A stretch of DNA of 64,000 bases from assembly GCA_036489885.1 (NCBI GenBank), contig DASXEW010000001.1, positions 620,001 through 684,000 on the forward strand, read 5' to 3'. The position numbers and the translations under genes are program-made. The DNA is from Candidatus Baltobacteraceae bacterium. Lineage in GTDB: Bacteria > Vulcanimicrobiota > Vulcanimicrobiia > Vulcanimicrobiales > Vulcanimicrobiaceae. The notes beneath the pieces were generated by a model. It saw only the letters and a list, made by a program, of their open reading frames with translations, was not told where the DNA came from and searched no databases. Of this stretch, positions 18,357 to 32,153 are shown in pieces (within the stretch, counting starts at the first letter, position 1; every line of letters starts with the position of its first letter).

Positions 18357-19984
18357 GCCGTCGCCTTGGACTCGATGAGATCGCGCAGGCGCCCCTTTTG
18401 GACTTTACCGGTCGGAGTACGTGGTAGGACTTCGATCTGCTCGAGACGCTCGGGCAGCTTGTATTTGGCAATTTGGGGAGCCAGAAACGCGCTCATCTCT
18501 TCGAATCCGAAGGTCATCCCAGGCCGAACGACGACGCACGCGACGACTTGTTCGCCGGTTCGCGGATGCGGCGTCCCGATCACGGCGCAATCAGCGATGG
18601 CGGGATGCTTGAAGAGCACCTCTTCGATTTCGCGCGGATAGATGTTGGCGCCGCCGCGAATGATCATCTCTTTCTTGCGGCCGACGATCTTGAGGTAACC
18701 GTCGGAATCGAGAACGCCAAGGTCTCCGGTCTTGAACCAATTATCCTTGGTGAAGGCGCGCTCGTTCGCCGACGCGTTGTTGTAATATCCCGGCGTCACC
18801 GAAGGACCAATGTTTGCAATCTCGCCGGCGGTACCGACTGGAACATCCTGATCGTTCTCATCCAAGATGCGCAGCGGTACCTCGGGAACTTGGCGTCCGA
18901 CGAGTCCGACCACGCGCTCGGGATCGTCACCCGTAAGCGTTTGCGCCTGCGAACCGGTTTCGAGCATCCCGTACATTTCTAGGAGCCGTCCCGGAATTTC
19001 GCGTTCGGCGCGCAGGATGACTTCGATCGGGCAAGATGCGCCGCCGACGACATATGCGCGCAGCGAGGTGAGATCGTATTTCTTCAGATCGGCATGATCG
19101 AGCATCGCGATCACCGCTGCCGGTGCGGACGCGAAGTGGGTGATCTTCTCGCGCTCGATCTGTTGCATCATCAGTCCCGCATCGAAACGATCCATCAAAA
19201 CGGCCTTCGCGCCGGCAAGGATGGCTTCGACGATCAGCATGAGCCCCCAGTTAAGGCCGACGGGTAAGAAGATAAGCGTCGCGCCGTCCTCACCCAGGAG
19301 TTGATTGCGGTTGCAGACGTAGCACGCACAGATCGTCGTGTTATATGTGTGCTGCACGGCCTTCGGATCGCCGGTCGTTCCCGACGTAAACGCGACACGG
19401 CAGAGATCGTTGCCCTTGGGACGTCGCGGACGCAGCGCAGCATCATCGATCTTTTGCGAGCGATCGGCAAGGAACGCACGGAGATCGAATGTTCCGCTCG
19501 GGATATTGTCGCCGACCATCATGAGATGCTTCAGCCGCGGCAAGCGTGCGCGCATCTCGTCGACCATCGGAGCGTATGCGAAGCCGCGGAACTCCTGCGC
19601 GAAGACGAAACACGTTGCTTCTGCGAACGAAAGGATGAACTCGACTTCCTTGGCTCGGAAGTCGGCATGAAACTGGCAGAACGGAATCCCCACCAGCATC
19701 GCAGCGTTCACGGCGATCGCAAACTCGGTCCAATTCGGAAGCTGAATCGCGACGACGTCCTCGCGCGTGATCCCCATCTCGACGAATTTCGTTGCGAGCC
19801 GCTGGACTGCGCCCCAATACTCGCCGTACGTGATTCGCAAACGGCCATCTACGAGCGCAATACGATCCGGAAACCGGCGAGCGTTCTCTTCGAGAACTTC
19901 GCAAGCCGTCGTCTGGGTCCAAAGCCCTGCCGTCTCGTACTGCTTGATGACGGCAGGGGTCAGTCGTTCTCTCAGGAGTTGCAT
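18353..19984 (-). CDS. AMP-forming acyl-CoA ligase (copy 1)
   Basis: A 543-residue member of the ANL (acyl-CoA synthetase) superfamily that activates a carboxylic acid to an acyl-AMP and then an acyl-CoA. Visible motifs are the P-loop VAFTSGTTGDPKAVQHT, the A5-type motif MYGMLETGSQ, the A7-type motif FKTGDLGVLDSDGYLKIVGR, the hinge region GGANIYPREIEEV, and the catalytic Lys near the end (RTPTGKVQKGRL). ATG 19984 follows GAGGGAAA and gives the usual N-terminus; a longer reading to 20287 overlaps the SDR gene and is foreign. It is a close paralogue of the ligase at 20786-22375. The substrate is not predictable from sequence alone; cyclic or aromatic acids are plausible. Confidence 0.92.
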   Translation of the reverse strand: MQLLRERLTPAVIKQYETAGLWTQTTACEVLEENARRFPDRIALVDGRLRITYGEYWGAVQRLATKFVEMGITREDVVAIQLPNWTEFAIAVNAAMLVGIPFCQFHADFRAKEVEFILSFAEATCFVFAQEFRGFAYAPMVDEMRARLPRLKHLMMVGDNIPSGTFDLRAFLADRSQKIDDAALRPRRPKGNDLCRVAFTSGTTGDPKAVQHTYNTTICACYVCNRNQLLGEDGATLIFLPVGLNWGLMLIVEAILAGAKAVLMDRFDAGLMMQQIEREKITHFASAPAAVIAMLDHADLKKYDLTSLRAYVVGGASCPIEVILRAEREIPGRLLEMYGMLETGSQAQTLTGDDPERVVGLVGRQVPEVPLRILDENDQDVPVGTAGEIANIGPSVTPGYYNNASANERAFTKDNWFKTGDLGVLDSDGYLKIVGRKKEMIIRGGANIYPREIEEVLFKHPAIADCAVIGTPHPRTGEQVVACVVVRPGMTFGFEEMSAFLAPQIAKYKLPERLEQIEVLPRTPTGKVQKGRLRDLIESKATA

Positions 19985-19994
19985 CGCGTTTCCC

Positions 19995-20786
19995 TCACAA
20001 TAGGCTGCGGATCGTCCCTCCGTCGGCTTGAATCGCCGTGCCCGTGACGTAGCCGGCACGGGTCGAGCACAAAAAGGCCGCCAGCGCCGCGATGTCCTCC
20101 GGCTCACCTGCGTGGCCCACCGGGATTCGCTTGACGTCTTCGGCGACCATCTCTTGATAGTCGCGACCAGAACGCTCGGCTTCGTATCGTAGCACGATCT
20201 CGAGCCGTTCGGTGTTGATGCGTCCCGGCATAATCGTATTGATCGTGATGCCGTCGCCGGCGATCTCGAGCGACAGCGTTTTCGCAAAACCGAAGAGCCC
20301 CGCCCAAGTCGAAACGGAAAGCCCGTATTGCGGGATCGGCGACTTCGCGGACGTGGCCGTTATGTTGATGATGCGGCCCCACGCGTTTTTTTGCATGTGC
20401 GGAACGCACAGCCGCGTCATTCGAACCGCGGAGAGAAAATTGCGTTCGATAGCTTTCAGCCAAGCAGCGTCATCAAACTTCATTAGATCGCCGAGCGGCG
20501 GCGCACCATCGTTGTTGACGAGGATGTCGAGACGTCCACGCGCGGCTACGGTGTCGCCGACTACGCGCTCGTTGTCGGCGGCCTTCGTCCAATCACCCGG
20601 AATTTGCAAGACGTCGGCGCCGGTGAGCTCTTTGATCTTCTTTGCAGCATTCGCGAGATTTTCGGCTTTGCGCGAGGTGATCGTCACTTGCGCGCCTTCT
20701 TGCGCAAGCTCGCGTGCGATCGCAAATCCGATTCCTTGTGCCGAACCGCACACGATTGCGGCTTTGCCGCGAAGTCCCAAGTCCAC
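19995..20786 (-). CDS. Short-chain dehydrogenase/reductase with altered catalytic motif
   Basis: A 263-residue classical-SDR-type protein. The cofactor site is present (VCGSAQGIGFAIAREL, and LVNNDGAPP in place of NNAG). The active-site Ser is in TATSAKS. The catalytic YxxxK, expected in the helix before GFAKTLSLE, is absent: by spacing, Tyr is replaced by Ser and Lys by Trp (SVSTWAGLFGFAKTL). I recall a subgroup of SDRs with PGRI-T-R (here MPGRINTERL) that also lacks the Lys, so this may be a family trait rather than decay. The GTG start overlaps the upstream ligase stop as TAGTG, and copy-1 ligase starts 10 bases downstream. Confidence 0.85.
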   Translation of the reverse strand: MDLGLRGKAAIVCGSAQGIGFAIARELAQEGAQVTITSRKAENLANAAKKIKELTGADVLQIPGDWTKAADNERVVGDTVAARGRLDILVNNDGAPPLGDLMKFDDAAWLKAIERNFLSAVRMTRLCVPHMQKNAWGRIINITATSAKSPIPQYGLSVSTWAGLFGFAKTLSLEIAGDGITINTIMPGRINTERLEIVLRYEAERSGRDYQEMVAEDVKRIPVGHAGEPEDIAALAAFLCSTRAGYVTGTAIQADGGTIRSLL

Positions 20787-22375
20787 TATTTCGCCTCCAC
20801 GAGCTGCGCGAGGGACGGCTTTTGAACTTTCCCGGTCGGCGTGCGCGGAAGCTCGTCGAGGACGATCAAACGCTCGGGTAGTTTGTAGCGCGCAATGCGG
20901 GGCTCGAGGAACGCAATCATGTCGTCAAACCCAAAGTGTTGGCCTGGACGAAGGACGACGCACGCCACCGCCGTCTCGCCCAGACGTGGGTGCGGGACTC
21001 CGACGATCGCGCAGTCGGCAACCTTCGGATGTTCGAAGAGCACCTCTTCGATCTCGCGCGGATAGATGTTGGCTCCGCCGCGAATGATCATCTCTTTCGT
21101 TCGCCCTGCTATGCGCAGCAATCCGCTGGTGTCGAATACGCCGAGATCACCGGTGCGGAAGAACCCGTCTGCGGTGAACGCCCGCTTGTTCGCATCGGGA
21201 TTCTCGTAGTAGCCAAACATCACCGACGGCCCGAAGCACTCGATTTCGCCGACCGTTTCTGCGGGGACAAGACGATCTTCGGCATCGCATACACGCACCT
21301 GCGCCTCGCGCACGGGCCGTCCGACGGTTCCGGCGACGAGCTGATAGTCGTCTTCGATGTACGTCCGCGATTGGACGCCGGATTCGAGCATACCGTACAT
21401 CTCGAGAACGCGTGCACCAAAACGTTGTTGCGCGCGTTTCATAACCTCGATCGGACATGACGCGCCGCCCGATACGATCACTTCGAGCGAGGTGAGATCG
21501 TAGTTCCCGCCGTCGGCCGCGTCCATCATCGTGACGAGGCTTGCAGGGGCGGTGACGAAATGCGTGATGCGCTCGCGCTCGATGATCTCGAGCGCCTTTC
21601 GCGCCTCGAAGCGTTCCATGTACACGATCTTGCAGCCGGAGAACAACGACTGCTTGGTGCAGCCGAGTCCCCAATTGAGTCCGACCGGTAGAAACAGCAG
21701 CATGGCGCTCTGCTCGCTCATGCGTTGATCGCGCGCCGAGGAACGTGCCGTGCAGCTTGACGTATTGTGCGTGTGCACGACCGCCTTGGGATCGCCGGTC
21801 GTTCCCGAAGTAAACGCCATCCGGCAGAGGTCGTCGCTCTTCGGCCGGCGCTCGGCAAGTTGCGCCAGCGCATGTTGGGACGCCGGAGGAACCGGATCGG
21901 ATGCAATGATGACGCGCTCGAGATTGGGGAGCTTCGGGCGCAGCTCGGCGATCATCGCCGCATAGTCGAAGCCGTGGTGCACGCCCGGGATTACGACGGC
22001 ACGCGCTCGCGAGAACTCGAGCACGAAGCCGACTTCCTTGCTACGGAATCCGTGATGAAATTGACAGAACGGGATCCCGGCACGCATCGCGGCGTTGATG
22101 GTTATCGGGAAATCGACGCCGTTCGGGAGCTGCACCGCGATCACGTCGTCACGCGTAAGCCCCAATTCGAGGAACGCGGAAGCCAGGTTTATGGCTGCCT
22201 CTTGATATTCTCTGAACGTCAACCGCCGCGTCGAATCGACGAGCGCTAATGCATCTGGCCGAAGCTGTGCTAAGCGATCCAGCGTTTCGTTCGCAGTTTG
22301 CTCTTGCCAGTCACCGCTGCGATAGAAGCCGGAAACAACCTCGGGTGTTAGCCGTTCGGGCCAAGGCACACGCAC
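20786..22375 (-). CDS. AMP-forming acyl-CoA ligase (copy 2)
   Basis: A 529-residue ANL-superfamily ligase, clearly paralogous to copy 1 through its whole length. Motifs: MAFTSGTTGDPKAVVHTHN, MYGMLESGVQSRTY, FRTGDLGVFDTSGLLRIAGR, GGANIYPREIEEVLFEHP and PRTPTGKVQKPSL with the catalytic Lys. It is the first gene of the uptake and activation operon, 40 bases after the CheR-like gene, so the operon may be read through from the kinase genes or have its own promoter in that gap. GTG 22375 is the annotated start; GTG two codons later is equally possible. Two paralogous ligases in one operon suggest two related substrates or successive steps. Confidence 0.9.
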   Translation of the reverse strand: MRVPWPERLTPEVVSGFYRSGDWQEQTANETLDRLAQLRPDALALVDSTRRLTFREYQEAAINLASAFLELGLTRDDVIAVQLPNGVDFPITINAAMRAGIPFCQFHHGFRSKEVGFVLEFSRARAVVIPGVHHGFDYAAMIAELRPKLPNLERVIIASDPVPPASQHALAQLAERRPKSDDLCRMAFTSGTTGDPKAVVHTHNTSSCTARSSARDQRMSEQSAMLLFLPVGLNWGLGCTKQSLFSGCKIVYMERFEARKALEIIERERITHFVTAPASLVTMMDAADGGNYDLTSLEVIVSGGASCPIEVMKRAQQRFGARVLEMYGMLESGVQSRTYIEDDYQLVAGTVGRPVREAQVRVCDAEDRLVPAETVGEIECFGPSVMFGYYENPDANKRAFTADGFFRTGDLGVFDTSGLLRIAGRTKEMIIRGGANIYPREIEEVLFEHPKVADCAIVGVPHPRLGETAVACVVLRPGQHFGFDDMIAFLEPRIARYKLPERLIVLDELPRTPTGKVQKPSLAQLVEAK

Positions 22376-22415
22376 GCGCCAGCGTTCGCTGGAGTTTTTG
22401 CCATGTCATCCCGGG

Positions 22416-23251
22416 CTATCGTATGCGGCGGTGGATCTGTTCGATCTGCGAGACGCGCTCGAAGCAGCGCTGATGCGGGGCGAGACGGATCGATTCGCTC
22501 GGTCCGAGTGCGAGATACCCGCCGCGACTGAGCGAGTCGAAGATGACCTGATGGGCGCGATACGCGAGATGTTTGTTGAATTGCGGCAGCTGCTCGCGGC
22601 ACAACACTAAGTGAAATTCGTTGAACGACCCGTCCGACACGAGACTGTGCGTCGAGAAGACGATGTTTTCTCGTAAGGCCGGATCCATCGAGGGCGCCTC
22701 GCCTTCGAACGAGATGTAATCTTCGAGCGTCGATTTTCCGCCGGACTCGCGATATCGTCGAAACGCCCCATCGAGCGTCTCAGCGTGGATCTTACCTTCC
22801 TTTGCGCATGCGATCGCCGTGCCGGATAGATCCGTGGCGTAGATCCGTGCGCGCCGCGCGAGGCCTTCTTCGCGGAAGAGGATAGCGAGCGAATAGGCTT
22901 CTTCGCCGCGGCCGCATCCGACGATCCAAGCACGAATCAACGGGAACGTGCGCAACATCGGCATGATCGTGGTGCGCAGCTCCGCGAATAGCGACGGTTC
23001 GTCGAAAAGCTCGCTCGAGCGCGAGCTCAGTCCGAAAACGAAACGATCGAGCGCTTCGCCGTCGTGCAGAACGCGTTCTTGCAGCCCGGAGATCGTCCGC
23101 AAACTCTCTGCCCGCATTCGCTCGGCCACCCGGCGCTTGACGAATGCGGGAGCGTAGTCACGGAAATCGTAGCCGGAGAATCGATTGACGGCTTCGAGAA
23201 GAAGCTGCAACTCGATGTCGGCTACCGAGACCGTGCTCGGAAGCGGTACGA

Positions 23252-23255
<4 letters not shown>
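22416..23255 (-). CDS. CheR-like methyltransferase, divergent
   Basis: A 279-residue CheR-family SAM-dependent methyltransferase: an N-terminal helical CheR_N domain (about 10-75) and a catalytic domain with [19 protein letters not shown] in place of the classic SAGCSTGEEPYSLAM. The motif that normally reads CRNVLIYF is [10 protein letters not shown] here, so the substrate or activity may differ from chemotaxis CheR. GTG 23255 overlaps the kinase stop (GTGA), so both are made together. In this position the target could be the giant HAMP-array kinase rather than a chemoreceptor; this is inference. A longer reading to 23348 lies within the kinase gene and is not family-like. Confidence 0.85.
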
Positions 23256-29047
<5,792 letters not shown>

Positions 29048-29128
29048 AAGCAGACTCCGTGAAGTCAGAAAGGAGGCGTGGTCCCATGAGGGAAGCGCAC
29101 ACCTCGCACTGGCCAGTTTTGCCCGGAA

Positions 29129-29154
29129 ATACCCGAAATCACGAGCATTTAAAC
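29129..29154 (-). promoter_or_regulatory. Sigma-B-like promoter for the HAMP-array kinase
   Basis: On the minus strand the sequence reads GTTTAA, 14 bases, GGGTAT. This matches the consensus of SigB/SigF-type general-stress sigma factors (GTTT, 12-15 bases, GGGWAW). Transcription would start about 75 bases before the kinase ATG. The neighbouring divergent gene encodes an RsbU/RsbW-type regulator of such sigma factors, which fits. No sigma-B gene lies in the window. Confidence 0.6.
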
Positions 29155-29185
29155 GTTAGCTCTGTGGTCGCAAGGGCGAGAGTGC

Positions 29186-29211
29186 GTTTGGCCGCTTCCT
29201 CGCATGGGCAA
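29186..29211 (+). promoter_or_regulatory. Possible sigma-B-like promoter for the RsbU-type gene
   Basis: The plus strand reads GTTTGG, 14 bases, GGGCAA, a weaker match to the same GTTT-N14-GGGWAW pattern (C for W in the -10). It lies about 30 bases before the start of the phosphatase gene and divergent from the better motif at 29129-29154. Confidence 0.35.
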
Positions 29212-29240
29212 AACTGCGGCATACCTGCAGGGGTGCTCGT

Positions 29241-30779
29241 TTGAGTTTAACCAATGCGCTCGCCGTGACCGATGACGATCTGACGCAGTCGGTTCAGGGA
29301 GTTCTCGAACTCCTATCGTCCGCGAGTCGTCTCCTATTGCCAGCCGAGGACATCGAGAGCGCGCTACCCGTGCTCGCCGAATTGCTCGTGCCCGCATGGG
29401 TCGACGGCTGCACCATCGGGCTGCTTGGGAGCGAAGACGAGGTTCGCGTCGCCGCGTCGGCCGGTCGCGCGCCGAGCGAGACGGCGCTAAACCGGCGCCT
29501 CCCCCATGCGCCGATCACGTCGCTGCGAAGTGAGGGAGGCTGGGCGCTCGAGGTCGCGATCACTGGACGCGCGACGCCGTACGGCTTCTTGTGGCTGGCG
29601 GGAGCCGGCGATGCGCCTTCCTCTTTGATAGGAAGCTTGGCTGAGGAGCTCGCCCTTCGGATTGCGATCGGCATCGACACGGCGCAGGCCATTGCCCGAG
29701 AACACCACGTAGCCGAAACGCTGCAGCGCGCGTTGCTGCCGGAGGTGTTGCCCCGCAACGGTTCGGCGGTCCTCGACGCGGCGTATCGTCCCGCCGCCGG
29801 CGAATCGATCGTAGGCGGCGACTGGTACGACGCCTTCGAGCTCCCGGACGGCCGCATTGGTATATCGATCGGTGACGTAGCCGGCCACGGACTCTCGGCA
29901 GCGGTCGTAATGGGCGAGGCACGGCAGGCTGTGCGCGCGTCGACGTACGATGCTCGCTCGCCCGGCGAGGTGCTGAGTCGCGCCAATCAGATGCTGCGCT
30001 CGATGCCGATGATGGTCACGGCGCTCGTCGGCATCTTCGATCCGCGCACGTCAGTCTTCACCTACGCGAGCGCCGGCCATCCGCCGCCGCTGGTCATCAC
30101 TCCCGATGGCCATTCGTTCATGCTTCCGAACGGTGACTTACCGCTTGGTGTCGTCGACGATTTAGCGCCCACACCGTGGACGTTTACGTTTTCACCGGGG
30201 ACGCTCGTCGTGCTTTATACGGACGGTATCGTCGAGTTCGAGCGCGATGTCTTTTTCGGCGAGTCGGCTTTGATTCGAGCGTCGCTCGACGAGCTTGCCG
30301 AGCTTTCCGCGCATCCGGCCAAATCGGTTCAGGACCGCGTCTTTGGGTCAAAGCAAAACGTCGACGACGTTGCCACGATGACGTTGTTCATCCAGCCGCG
30401 CGCGGTCGAGGCCTTCGATTGCGTCTTTTCCGCCGTTCCATTTGCGGCGCCGTTCGTTAGGCGGGGCCTGGAGCGTTTTCTGATCGATCAGGGGATCGGC
30501 GACGACCACCGGTTTGCAGTCATAACAGCGGTCGGCGAGGCGGTTGCCAATGCAGTCGAACATGCCTACGCGGACGTTCCCGGGACGGTCCATCTTTGCG
30601 TGCGGGTCGACGAGTCCATAATCCGCGTACACATCGAAGACTCCGGCCGTTGGCGCGCCGCGACCAAAGAAGAAGAACGCGGTCGTGGCATTCCGTTGAT
30701 GCGCGCGTTGATGGACCGCGTCGAGATACGTACCGATAGCGCGAGTACGCAAGTTCGCATGCAAATGCAAACGACATAA
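29241..30779 (+). CDS. RsbU-type PP2C phosphatase fused to an RsbW-like ATPase domain
   Basis: A 512-residue cytoplasmic regulator. Residues 10-165 look like a GAF-type sensor. Residues 185-385 are a SpoIIE/RsbU PP2C phosphatase (LQRALLPEVLP, VGGDWYDAFEL, SIGDVAGHGLSAA, DDVATMTLF). Residues 390-510 are a GHKL ATPase of the anti-sigma kinase type (VGEAVANAVEHAYAD, HIEDSGRWR, RGRGIPLMRALMD). In partner switching, the kinase domain phosphorylates a STAS antagonist and the phosphatase reverses this, here in one chain. The likely partner is the STAS protein at 31735-32088. TTG 29241 follows AGGGG. It is divergent from the HAMP-array kinase. Confidence 0.9.
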   Translation: MSLTNALAVTDDDLTQSVQGVLELLSSASRLLLPAEDIESALPVLAELLVPAWVDGCTIGLLGSEDEVRVAASAGRAPSETALNRRLPHAPITSLRSEGGWALEVAITGRATPYGFLWLAGAGDAPSSLIGSLAEELALRIAIGIDTAQAIAREHHVAETLQRALLPEVLPRNGSAVLDAAYRPAAGESIVGGDWYDAFELPDGRIGISIGDVAGHGLSAAVVMGEARQAVRASTYDARSPGEVLSRANQMLRSMPMMVTALVGIFDPRTSVFTYASAGHPPPLVITPDGHSFMLPNGDLPLGVVDDLAPTPWTFTFSPGTLVVLYTDGIVEFERDVFFGESALIRASLDELAELSAHPAKSVQDRVFGSKQNVDDVATMTLFIQPRAVEAFDCVFSAVPFAAPFVRRGLERFLIDQGIGDDHRFAVITAVGEAVANAVEHAYADVPGTVHLCVRVDESIIRVHIEDSGRWRAATKEEERGRGIPLMRALMDRVEIRTDSASTQVRMQMQTT

Positions 30780-30803
30780 CATTGCGTTAGTCCCCAAGCA
30801 AAA

Positions 30804-31037
30804 ATGGGGATAATGTGCGAGATGTCACTGGAACGAATCTTGATCTGTCCGTGCGGACATTATCTCGAGTGGCACGGCCGGCACGGCTGCGTCGCGCCTT
30901 TGCAAAGCGATGAACCCATGCGCTGCGAATGCATGTTGACCCGGCCGCAGATGGTGGATCGTTTGGTGCGCGTTGAACGCGACGAGATTCGTGCGCAATG
31001 GATTGATGTCGGTCCCGGTTTCAGTGGCGGCTCCTAG
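30804..31037 (+). CDS. Small Cys/His-rich protein, probable zinc-binding (copy A)
   Basis: A protein of 71-77 residues with the pattern ICPCGH, four residues, H, three residues, GC, then CEC: six-cysteine, two-His spacing typical of a zinc ribbon or knuckle. It is paralogous to the 73-residue protein at 32221-32442, which shares LE-x-(I/L)-hydrophobic-C-x-C-G-H, x4, H, x3, G-C, C-x-C. ATGs at 30804, 30813 and 30822 are all possible; GGGGA precedes 30813. It sits 24 bases after the RsbU-type gene and is followed by a hairpin and a terminator. The function is unknown. Confidence 0.7.
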   Translation: MGIMCEMSLERILICPCGHYLEWHGRHGCVAPLQSDEPMRCECMLTRPQMVDRLVRVERDEIRAQWIDVGPGFSGGS

Positions 31038-31051
31038 GGAAGAATCGGATT

Positions 31052-31069
31052 GGATCGCTTGCGCGATCC
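31052..31069 (+). other. Hairpin after the small Cys-rich gene
   Basis: A perfect 7-base-pair stem (GGATCGC and GCGATCC) with a TTGC loop. It has no T tract, so alone it is not a terminator; it may protect the 3' end of the transcript ahead of the terminator at 31106. Confidence 0.5.
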
Positions 31070-31105
31070 CAACCCGAAAAAGCATCACACACCCTCAAAG
31101 CGCGG

Positions 31106-31143
31106 CGGACCGGACTTAGCGTTCGGTCCGTCGTTTTAATTTT
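31106..31143 (+). terminator. Rho-independent terminator
   Basis: A 9-base-pair stem (CGGACCGGA with TTCGGTCCG, one G-U pair), a 7-base loop and then a T-rich run (31131-31143). It closes the RsbU-type and Cys-rich transcription unit just before the SRPBCC gene. Confidence 0.8.
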
Positions 31144-31151
31144 GGTGATCA

Positions 31152-31631
31152 ATGTCGCGGCAAACAGCCTCAATTATCGTGCACGCTCCCGTCGAACGCA
31201 TTTACTCGTTGTGGACGAACTTTCCGGAGTATCCGTCTTTCATGTCGCACGTGCGTAGCGTTTCGTATATCGATCGCGAGCGCACGCGCTGGGTCGTCAA
31301 TATCGTCGGACGCCACGAATGGGCAGCCCGTAACGAGAATTGGATTCCCGGCCGCCAAATCGGCTGGCGTTCGATCGACGGATTAGAAAACAGCGGACTG
31401 GTCGCGTTCACGCCGCGTCCAGATGGCGATACTGACGTCGAAATAACGATCGAATACACGCCGCCGTCCGGAATGATAGGCAAAATCAGCGAGATTCTCG
31501 GCGCCGGGAAAGCGTTCGAGCTTCAGTTACGCAGCGATCTCGCGCGTTTCGCCGAGAGCCTGGAGTCGAAGATCAGCCCCAAGGCTCCGTCATCGGCGGG
31601 TGCTCAGGCGGCACCGGCGCTTCAGGCGTAG
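31152..31631 (+). CDS. SRPBCC (START-like) domain protein
   Basis: A 159-residue protein with the polyketide-cyclase/START-like fold: SIIVHAPVERIYSLWTNFPEYPSFMSHV at the N-terminus is the classic opening strand and helix, and the long C-terminal helix is around residues 120-145. Such proteins bind a hydrophobic ligand in a helix-grip cavity; members of this subgroup often lie beside stress genes. The C-terminal tail is Ala/Pro-rich and low-complexity. It starts 8 bases after the upstream terminator, so its promoter must overlap that terminator or it depends on read-through. Its 3' end overlaps a small convergent Pro-rich ORF. Confidence 0.8.
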   Translation: MSRQTASIIVHAPVERIYSLWTNFPEYPSFMSHVRSVSYIDRERTRWVVNIVGRHEWAARNENWIPGRQIGWRSIDGLENSGLVAFTPRPDGDTDVEITIEYTPPSGMIGKISEILGAGKAFELQLRSDLARFAESLESKISPKAPSSAGAQAAPALQA

Positions 31632-31728
31632 CGGGAGCTTGACCCGGCGGATACGGCATCTCGGGCGGTATCGGCTCGGGAGTGGGTCCGGGTCCGGTCG
31701 GTGGAACGTCGGGCGGAAGGCGATGCAT
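31573..31728 (-). CDS. Proline-rich mini-protein, 51 residues
   Basis: A short ORF with 21 prolines in 51 residues (LPPDVPPTGPGPTPEPIPPE, later PPEMPYPP and VPPEHPPMTEPWG). It begins 6 bases after the STAS stop on the same strand, as the second gene of that transcript would. Its 3' part overlaps the last 59 bases of the SRPBCC gene, antisense. I recognise only a general type: short Pro-rich proteins of unknown role. No strong ribosome site is visible (GTGAAG just upstream), but coupling to the STAS gene is possible. Confidence 0.42.
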   Translation of the reverse strand: MHRLPPDVPPTGPGPTPEPIPPEMPYPPGQAPATPEAPVPPEHPPMTEPWG

Positions 31729-31734
31729 CTTCAC

Positions 31735-32088
31735 TTAGAGCTGCGACGTTGCGTCTTCGATTGCGGCACGGAAATCGTCATGAACGAGGAGCGCGCGGTG
31801 TAATCCGGTCGCTTCGAAAATCTTGCGAATCTTTGAATGGTGGGGGACGATCACGTGCAGTCTTTTCCCAAAATGTCGATGCGCGCTCACGAGCGCAGTG
31901 ATGCCGGACGTATCGATGTACGTACACTCGACGAATGCGACGAGAATTGGGTCGGGCGATCCGGCGCCTGCTCGCTCGATCGCTTCGCTGAGCTCGTGAT
32001 AGTTCGTGATGTCGAGCTCGCCGAGGACATGAACGAGTGTCAGCCTTCCAAGCTGCTCCACCGTCACCGGCGCAAATGTCGTCGTCAT
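31735..32088 (-). CDS. STAS-domain anti-sigma factor antagonist (RsbV-like)
   Basis: A 117-residue single STAS domain. The phosphorylatable Ser lies in the conserved helix start CTYIDTSGITALVSAHR (DTSG). The N-terminal strands (GRLTLVHVLGELDITNYHEL) are typical. In the RsbV/SpoIIAA mechanism the unphosphorylated form binds the anti-sigma kinase and frees the sigma factor. The fused phosphatase-kinase at 29241 is the obvious partner. ATG 32088 is preceded by GAGAGG; the longer reading to 32121 adds 11 unrelated residues. A possible sigma-B-like promoter lies at 32114-32139. Confidence 0.92.
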   Translation of the reverse strand: MTTTFAPVTVEQLGRLTLVHVLGELDITNYHELSEAIERAGAGSPDPILVAFVECTYIDTSGITALVSAHRHFGKRLHVIVPHHSKIRKIFEATGLHRALLVHDDFRAAIEDATSQL

Positions 32089-32113
32089 AGAAAATGACCT
32101 CTCCGAGAACCTT

Positions 32114-32139
32114 GTACCCAAGCCCTAGACAGATTAGGC
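32114..32139 (-). promoter_or_regulatory. Possible sigma-B-like promoter for the STAS gene
   Basis: The minus strand reads GCCTAA, 14 bases, GGGTAC, a partial match to GTTTAA-N14-GGGTAT with the same 14-base spacing as the stronger motifs nearby. The predicted start would leave about 20 bases of leader containing the ribosome site. Confidence 0.35.
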
Positions 32140-32153
32140 TTTGCGGGCAGAAG

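Noticed and set aside
22379-22392. Hairpin CCAGC-GTTC-GCTGG as a terminator between cheR-like and ligase genes
   Set aside because: The T run follows it on the plus strand, where no gene ends; on the coding minus strand it has no T tract and lies against the ligase start.
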